DNA of 64,000 nucleotides from Mikania micrantha (taxonomy: Eukaryota; Streptophyta; Magnoliopsida; Asterales; Asteraceae): assembly GCA_009363875.1 (NCBI GenBank), contig CM018694.1, positions 28,405,415 through 28,469,414 of the forward strand, given 5' to 3'. Positions 58,591-64,000 of the stretch are shown in pieces (within the stretch, counting starts at the first letter, position 1; every line of letters starts with the position of its first letter). The translations under genes and the position numbers were made by a program. Below the pieces are notes generated by a model. The model was not told the DNA's origin and ran no database searches. It worked only from the letters and a program-made list of their open reading frames with translations.

Positions 58591-59639
58591 AAGGTTCGCT
58601 GGGTTCGAAACCTTGAGGCTAGAATGGACCGATGTTGGTGTATCTCGACCATGTCCTAAACCCACTAGTATTAACCTAGTATAATAAGCATATCCAATCC
58701 GTGAAATGGTGATTCGGCCCACACAGCTACCTTCGACCACTAAAATCAATTTCAGGCCATTCTTGTGTTCGGCCCATACACACCCATGTCCCGGCTCACT
58801 TGATTAGCCCATTTCTCGATTCGGCCCAAGAGAATAAACGGCCCACATCATTCACACGAGGCCCGATCGGTGGCTCTACTGACCGGCCCAGTAGCATTAC
58901 CAACTTATTTTAATTACTTCGGACCAAGACTAACCCTCCATTCAGCCCATGTACGACCATTTATTTAACTAAGTAACTTGGAAACGAACTCATGAAATCT
59001 ATTTTGGTTGAAATGGTACATAGAATGTGCTAAAGTGAATGGAATTGTTTTGGGATATACACTAATGATTATAACAAGACAAGTAAACTATGACGATGTT
59101 TTAAGAAATTCAATAAAGGTTTAAAACTAAACATGCCACATAAAGGCTTGGCCAATAAAAACCTAAGTTATTAGGTGGGAGTAATTCCTTAATTATTATA
59201 CGAGGCCGAATGATAATTAACACCAATAAGGACTAACTTATTTAGAGTTAACACCTACACGCACACAAATCATTACAACACATACTTATAAGATACAAAT
59301 CCTATGAAATCAATACAGGATCGTGAATATCACAACAAGTACAAACAAAGAGCGTGCGTATTCTTGTTTGCTTAGTCAACTACTACGGACACAAGGTGAG
59401 TTCATCTGTCCCTTTTCAAACTTATTTGTTTTACTTCGGGACTGAGAAACATGTTATACATTTTAAACAAATGATTTATAAAATGCTTTTACACTTATTC
59501 TTGATGCTTATGCAACAACTTGAAGCTTAAACTAGATGCTTAATGCTTATGCTATAAACTCTATGCTTAAACCATACGCTTGATGCTTATGCTATAAACT
59601 ATATGCTTAAACTACATACTCGATGCTAAAGCTTGAACA

Positions 59640-59850
59640 CTTATACTAAATGCTAATGCTACATGCTAACACTATATGCTAATGCTACATGCTAATACTA
59701 AATGCTAATGCTACATGCTAATACTAAATGCTAATGCTACATGCTAATACTAAATGCTAATGCTACATGCTAACACTAAATGCTAATGCTACATGCTAAC
59801 ACTAGATGCTAATGCTACATGCTAACACTAAATGCTAAAGCTACAAATTT
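59640..59850. repeat. 26-bp minisatellite, tandem copy 1
   Basis: About eight units of a 26-bp repeat built from ATGCTAATGCTACATGCTAA plus TACTAA or CACTAA. Array 2 is at 63516-63740 with a different mix of variants. Confidence 0.9.
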
Positions 59851-59964
59851 ATGCTACAAGCTTATGATTCTATGATAATGCTACATACATACATGCTAAT
59901 GGCTTAAAACTACGGATGCTTTAAACACATGTATGCTTATATGCTCGCCATGCTAAAACAACGG

Positions 59965-60430
59965 TTTGGTCTCTCAGTGCTTGCCTTACCGGTTGTGAAG
60001 CTATTTGAATGACTATAAACTTGAATGCTAAAACTATCAACTATGGTAGAACATACCAAATTGGCCTCTCAGTGCTTGCCATGGGGTGTTCTTCATAGTT
60101 GGGACTTGAAGGAACAGACCGTTGGCCTCTCAGTGCTTGCCATAGGGTGACCTTCATAGTCATGACTTGAGGAGTAGACTGATGGCCTCTTAGTGCTTGC
60201 CATACAGTGATTCCTCAATGTTCACTCATGCTATAAACTTAAACATAACGATAAAGCTATTGACTATTTTAGAATGGACCAACTGGCCTCTCAGTGCTTG
60301 CCAGGGGGTGTTAATGTAGCTATGACTGTTGTAGATCAGACCGTTTGGCCTCTCAATGCTTGCCAAAAGGGTGTTCTACATAGTCAGGATTCTGAGGAGT
60401 AGACTGATGGCCTCTCAGTGCTTGCTATAC
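59965..60430. repeat. GGCCTCTCAGTGCTTGCC dispersed tandem repeat
   Basis: Seven units near 59968, 60063, 60123, 60184, 60286, 60347 and 60408, each followed by GGGTG or CAGTGA and then a variable 40-90 bp segment ending near an ATAGT / GACT box. Copy 2 repeats the start of this array at 63865-64000. Confidence 0.85.
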
Positions 60431-60504
60431 AGTGATTCCTCATTTTCCACTCATGTTGTAAACTTAACGGGATGCTAAAGCTATAAACGAAATGGATGGT
60501 AGGT

Positions 60505-60870
60505 AAGACGCTTAATTATCATTAATAGCAATGTCCTATGCGACTTAGTATGTGGTGGGACGGCGTCTGGGCGGGTCGTAGGCTCGACTCAGGGGTATGC
60601 CCTATATATAAGCATACCGAGTTGGATGAAACAAGTGGTGTTAATGAGATTAAGGTTGTTACCTAGGGGAAACATGAACACTTATGGGTTGATATCATAA
60701 ACTTATAAACAGGATACTTGAATCTATGTTGGAATCGAATGGTAGGTAAAATGCTTAATTATCATTAACAACAATGTCCTATGTGACTTAGTATGTGGTG
60801 GGACGGCGTCTGGGCAGGTCGTAGGCTCGACTCAGGGGTATGCCCTATATATAAGCATACTGAGTTGGAT
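60505..60870 (+). promoter_or_regulatory. Duplicated promoter-like module, tandem copy 1
   Basis: Two copies, about 243 bp apart, of a block starting GCTTAATTATCATTAA and ending TATGCCCTATATATAAGCATACC, with a TATA-like core at about 60603 and 60846. Two copies also occur in 17667-20273 and 41311-45559, one in 647-10918. Function as a promoter is inferred. Confidence 0.45.
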
Positions 60871-61570
60871 GATACAGGTGTTGTTAACGAGGTTAAGGTT
60901 TTACCGAGAAGGTTTGTAAAACTATTTTTCAAATACTAAAACTATATGAACTCACCAACCATCGTGTTGACTTTGTTTTCTTACATGCTTTCTCAGGTAA
61001 TGTACAGGATTAAGCTAAAGCTCAGGATTGCATACTAGGATGCCAGATAGCTGACCTAGTAGATTTTTGGAAAGCACATACTTTGTTATTGATGCGAGTC
61101 ACTTTTGTTATCTTGTATAGATGCAACCGACGAGTTATTCGTATAGGTGACGATCTGTACGAATGATTCTGAGAGTTTAACGTTCTGAAATAATAACTAA
61201 AAAGTAGAAAACAAGAATCAGAAAGCCAAACCATCGTCGTGCTCGTTCGAATGACGATTCGAACGAATACGTTCGATGGCGACGCGTTCTGACGAAACGA
61301 AAACGATACGAACGATCATAAAATTAAGGAAATATAATATTTCCTATTTTACAATTTTGAAACTCATCATAAAAAATTTTAAACGAAACTATCTTAATAA
61401 TTCGCGAACGAATTAACGAAACGCATAAAATGATATGTTTCGATAAACAATTTAAAGAATACGATATCTAAAATAATTTCTAGAAATAAATACCATCCAA
61501 ATAGTTAAAAATAAATTGTTTTATTTGATTTACGAGAAACGCGCGTAATAATCTGGAAACGCGACGAAAA

Positions 61571-64000
61571 TACGAACCGAGCAACCGAAACAAACCCGAA
61601 TACCCTCGGGGTATATAAACATTAAGTGTTGACATTTAATTCATTCTACACAAACCCTCTCTCTCTCTAACCCTCAAACCCGTCACTCTCTCTCTCTCTC
61701 TCCAATTCAAGCATTCAAAACACCATAACTCCCTCAAATCTTGATGAAATTCAATGATTCTTGAGCCTAAACGACGATCTTGAAGCCCTCTACAAGGAAG
61801 TACAATGGATCTTCAAAGTTACCCAGCCATTTTCTAGGTATTTGGCTTTAAAGTTGCTGAAAAATAGGGTTTTGTGTGTGTGTGGTTCGACCCAAACCCT
61901 AAACCGGCTTGTAACCCTCACATCCATACTTACCACACTCTCGAGAGCTGACCATAGCATGGGAAATGTCGAGGAACATCCTTCCAGACCCTTTCAGGTC
62001 GATGAGGATGATAGAGCTGCTACAGGTTCGTGAAGGAGCCGAGCCAGGCGAACCCACGAAGGGCCGAACCTGCTTTGGCCGAACCTTCGAACCTATGCCC
62101 GCTAACCACGAACCCTTTTGCCCGTTCCCCGAACCTCGACACTGCTACCGAACCCTTTGCAAGGCTGCGAACCTGCTCTCCCTTAGCCGAACCATGCATG
62201 TGGGGTGAACCCATGACCATAGGCGAACCCTAACGAGTACCGAACCTTTCTGTTGGTTGCTGCGAACCCTTGGTCGAAACCGAACCCACCATCCTTGGCG
62301 AACCTCATGCACGTTGTAGCCGAACCTGTGTGACCATCCTATCATGGCCGAACCCTTTGTGCACGCCTAGCACCGAGCCCTAACTCAACACAGCCGAACC
62401 GTAACTGTGCTAACCAATAGGTTCGTTGGTCACTGGACGGTACCTTGACTAGCCCAACCTAAAAGGTTCGCTGGGTTCGAAACCTTGAGGCTAGAATGGA
62501 CCGATGTTGGTGTATCTCGACCATGTCCGAAACCCAATAGTATTAACCTAGTATAATAAGAATATCCGATCCGTGAAATGTTGATTCGGCCCACACAGCT
62601 ACCTTCGGCCACTAAAATCAATTTCGGCCCATTCTTGCATCCGGCCCATACTCACCCATGTCCCGGCTCACTTGATTAGCCCATTTCTCGATTCGGCCCA
62701 AGAGAATAAACGGCCCACATCATTCACACGAGGCCCAACCGGTGGCTCAACCGACCGGCCCAATAGCATTACCAACTTATTTTAATTACTTCGGACCAAG
62801 ACTAACCCTCCATTCGGCCCATGTACGACCATTTATTTCACTAAGTAACTTGGAAACGAACACATGAAATCTATTTTGGTTGAAATGGTACATAGAATGT
62901 GCTAAAGTGAATGGAATTGTTTTGGGATATACACTAAAGTATATAACAAGACAAGTAAACTATGACGATGTTTTAAGAAATTCAATAATGGTTTAAAACT
63001 AAACATGCCACATAAAGGCTTGGCAAATAAAAACCTAAGTGATTAGGTGGGAGTAATTCCTTAATTATTATACGAGGCCGAATGATAATTAACACCAATA
63101 AGGACTAACTTATTTAGAGTTAACACCTACACGCACACAAATCATTACAACACATACTTATTAGCTACAAATCCTATGAAATCAATACAGGATCGTGAAT
63201 ATCACAACAAGTACAAACAAAGAGCGTGCGTATTCTTGTTTGCTTAGTCAACTACTATGGACACAAGGTGAGTTCATCTGTCCCTTTTCAAACTAATTTG
63301 TTTTACTTCGGGACTGAGAAGCATGTTATACATTTTAAACAAATGATTTATAAAATGCTTTTACACTTATTCTTGATTCTTATGCTACAACTTGAAGCTT
63401 AAACTAGATGCTTAATGCTTATGCTATAAACTCTATGCTTAAACCATACGCTTGATGCTTATGCTATAAACTATATGCTTAAACTACGTACTCGATGCTA
63501 AAGCTTAAACAATTATACTAAATGCTAATGCTACATGCTAACACTACATGCTAATGCTACATGCTAATACTAAATGCTAATGCTACATGCTAATACTAAA
63601 TGCTAATGCTACATGCTAACACTAAATGCTAATGCTACATGCTAACACTAAATGCTAATGCTACATGCTAACACTAGATGCTAATGCTACATGCTAATAC
63701 TAAATGCTAATGCTACATGCTAACAGTAAATGCTAAAGCTACAAATTTATGCTACAAGCTTACGATTCTATGATAATGCTACATACATACATGTTAATTG
63801 CTTAAAACTACGGATGCTTTAAACACTTGTATGCTTATATGCTCGCCATGCTAAAACAACAGTTTGGCCTCTCAGTGCTTGCCTTACCGGTTGTGAAGCT
63901 ATTTGAATGACTATAAACTTGAATGCTAAAACTATCAACTATGGTAGAACATACCAAATTGGCCTCTCAGTGCTTGCCATGGGGTGTTCTTCATAGTTGG
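61571..64000 (+). mobile_element. B-like LTR, tandem copy 2 (cut by window end)
   Basis: Repeats 57702-60100 with scattered changes and small indels: TATA box 61612-61619, CT microsatellite 61684-61704, CCGAACC cluster 62030-62480, donor block 63267-63276, 26-bp minisatellite 63516-63740. LTR-head sequence at 61121-61570 precedes it and belongs to this unit. The rest lies beyond the window. Confidence 0.78.
63516..63740. repeat. 26-bp minisatellite, tandem copy 2
   Basis: Same unit as 59640-59850, with a similar unit count but a different order of TACTAA, CACTAA and CACTAG variants, showing turnover after the duplication. Confidence 0.9.

Larger units (their letters stand above)
59396..60996 (+). 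other. Putative intron in B-like LTR, tandem copy 1
   Basis: Donor-like GGACACAAG|GTGAGTTCA to acceptor-like TTACATGCTTTCTCAG|GTAATG, 1601 nt. Exact complement pair GGTGAGTTCA (59395-59404) and TGAACTCACC (60947-60956). All minisatellites of this LTR lie inside it. Confidence 0.5.
57702..61570 (+). mobile_element. B-like LTR, tandem copy 1
   Basis: Head-to-tail with the next copy, about 3.87-3.90 kb apart. Order: TATA box (57743-57750), CT-rich leader, CCGAACC cluster (58130-58590), donor (59395), 26-bp minisatellite, GGCCTCTCAGTGCTTGCC repeats, two promoter-like modules (60505-60625 and 60745-60870), acceptor (60996). Near 61115 the LTR tail joins directly to LTR-head sequence (CCGACGAGTTATTCGTATAGG, matching 957 in copy 1). 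The normal end and start (about 230 and 310 bp) are therefore missing at the joint, pointing to unequal recombination. Confidence 0.75.

Noticed and set aside
59640..60430. Regularly repeated units resembling a CRISPR array
   Set aside because: Plant nuclear minisatellites: the 26-bp units have no spacers, and the other repeat has variable spacing and no cas genes.
1..64000. Host protein-coding gene or organelle DNA insertion
   Set aside because: Every recognisable coding segment is retrotransposon gag, protease, integrase, RT, RNase H or an element accessory ORF. No plastid or mitochondrial gene was recognised.

Overview
This window is plant nuclear DNA made almost entirely of nested LTR retrotransposons. 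No host protein gene, rRNA, convincing tRNA gene or CRISPR array was found. Base composition is AT-rich. The long LTRs (1.8-4.2 kb), the iMet and Asp tRNA primer sites, and a Sirevirus-like copia with the envelope-like 3' reading frame that I recall as common in daisy-family gene predictions suggest a large, repeat-rich Asteraceae genome. The order is well supported; the family is an inference.

Layout. (1) 1-15144: an old minus-strand Ty3/gypsy element 'C' (5' LTR 12930-15144, PBS, gag-protease 12378-10919, LTR remnant 1-646). It is broken by an LTR of family 'B' (647-10918). That LTR is itself split by a very young minus-strand Athila-like element 'A' (2838-10862, target duplication GGAAC, two 1751-bp LTRs, intact 834-aa Gag-protease, no RT/RNaseH/integrase). 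(2) 15145-17209: decayed plus-strand copia 'K' into which C inserted. (3) 17210-20850: LTR-like repeat 'M' holding a solo LTR of family B (17667-20273). (4) 20851-30407: plus-strand gypsy 'G' (LTR, PBS, an extra ORF before gag, gag with an intron-like insertion, protease, RT), with solo LTR 'H' (24360-26776) in its extra ORF and truncated in RNase H. (5) 30408-51430: minus-strand Sirevirus-like copia 'E' (LTR, PBS, gag, protease, integrase, RT, RNase H, envelope-like ORF). It is split by solo LTR 'F' (34404-38100, which carries two MITEs) and by the 5' part of a gypsy 'B' element (about 39685-45559). (6) 51431-about 55800: minus-strand gypsy 'I', a relative of G. (7) 55883-57692: Athila-like LTR fragment 'L' with a W-box cluster. 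(8) 57702-64000: two head-to-tail copies of a B-like LTR carrying minisatellites.

The most interesting signals lie in the non-coding parts. First, the gypsy LTR families (B, F, G, H, I, and more weakly C) share a splice-donor-like block GGTGAGTTCA. In all but C a downstream splice-acceptor-like block inside the same LTR is preceded by its reverse complement TGAACTCACC; in C the partner lies past the PBS. This looks like an intron inside the LTR with complementary ends. Second, LTRs carry irregular clusters of one short, near-palindromic motif, a different one in each family; in A these are perfect GC hairpins with a 3-nt loop. Third, G/I has an undescribed ORF upstream of gag and a 78-bp intron-like insertion in gag that B lacks. 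All functional statements on these points are inference from sequence.
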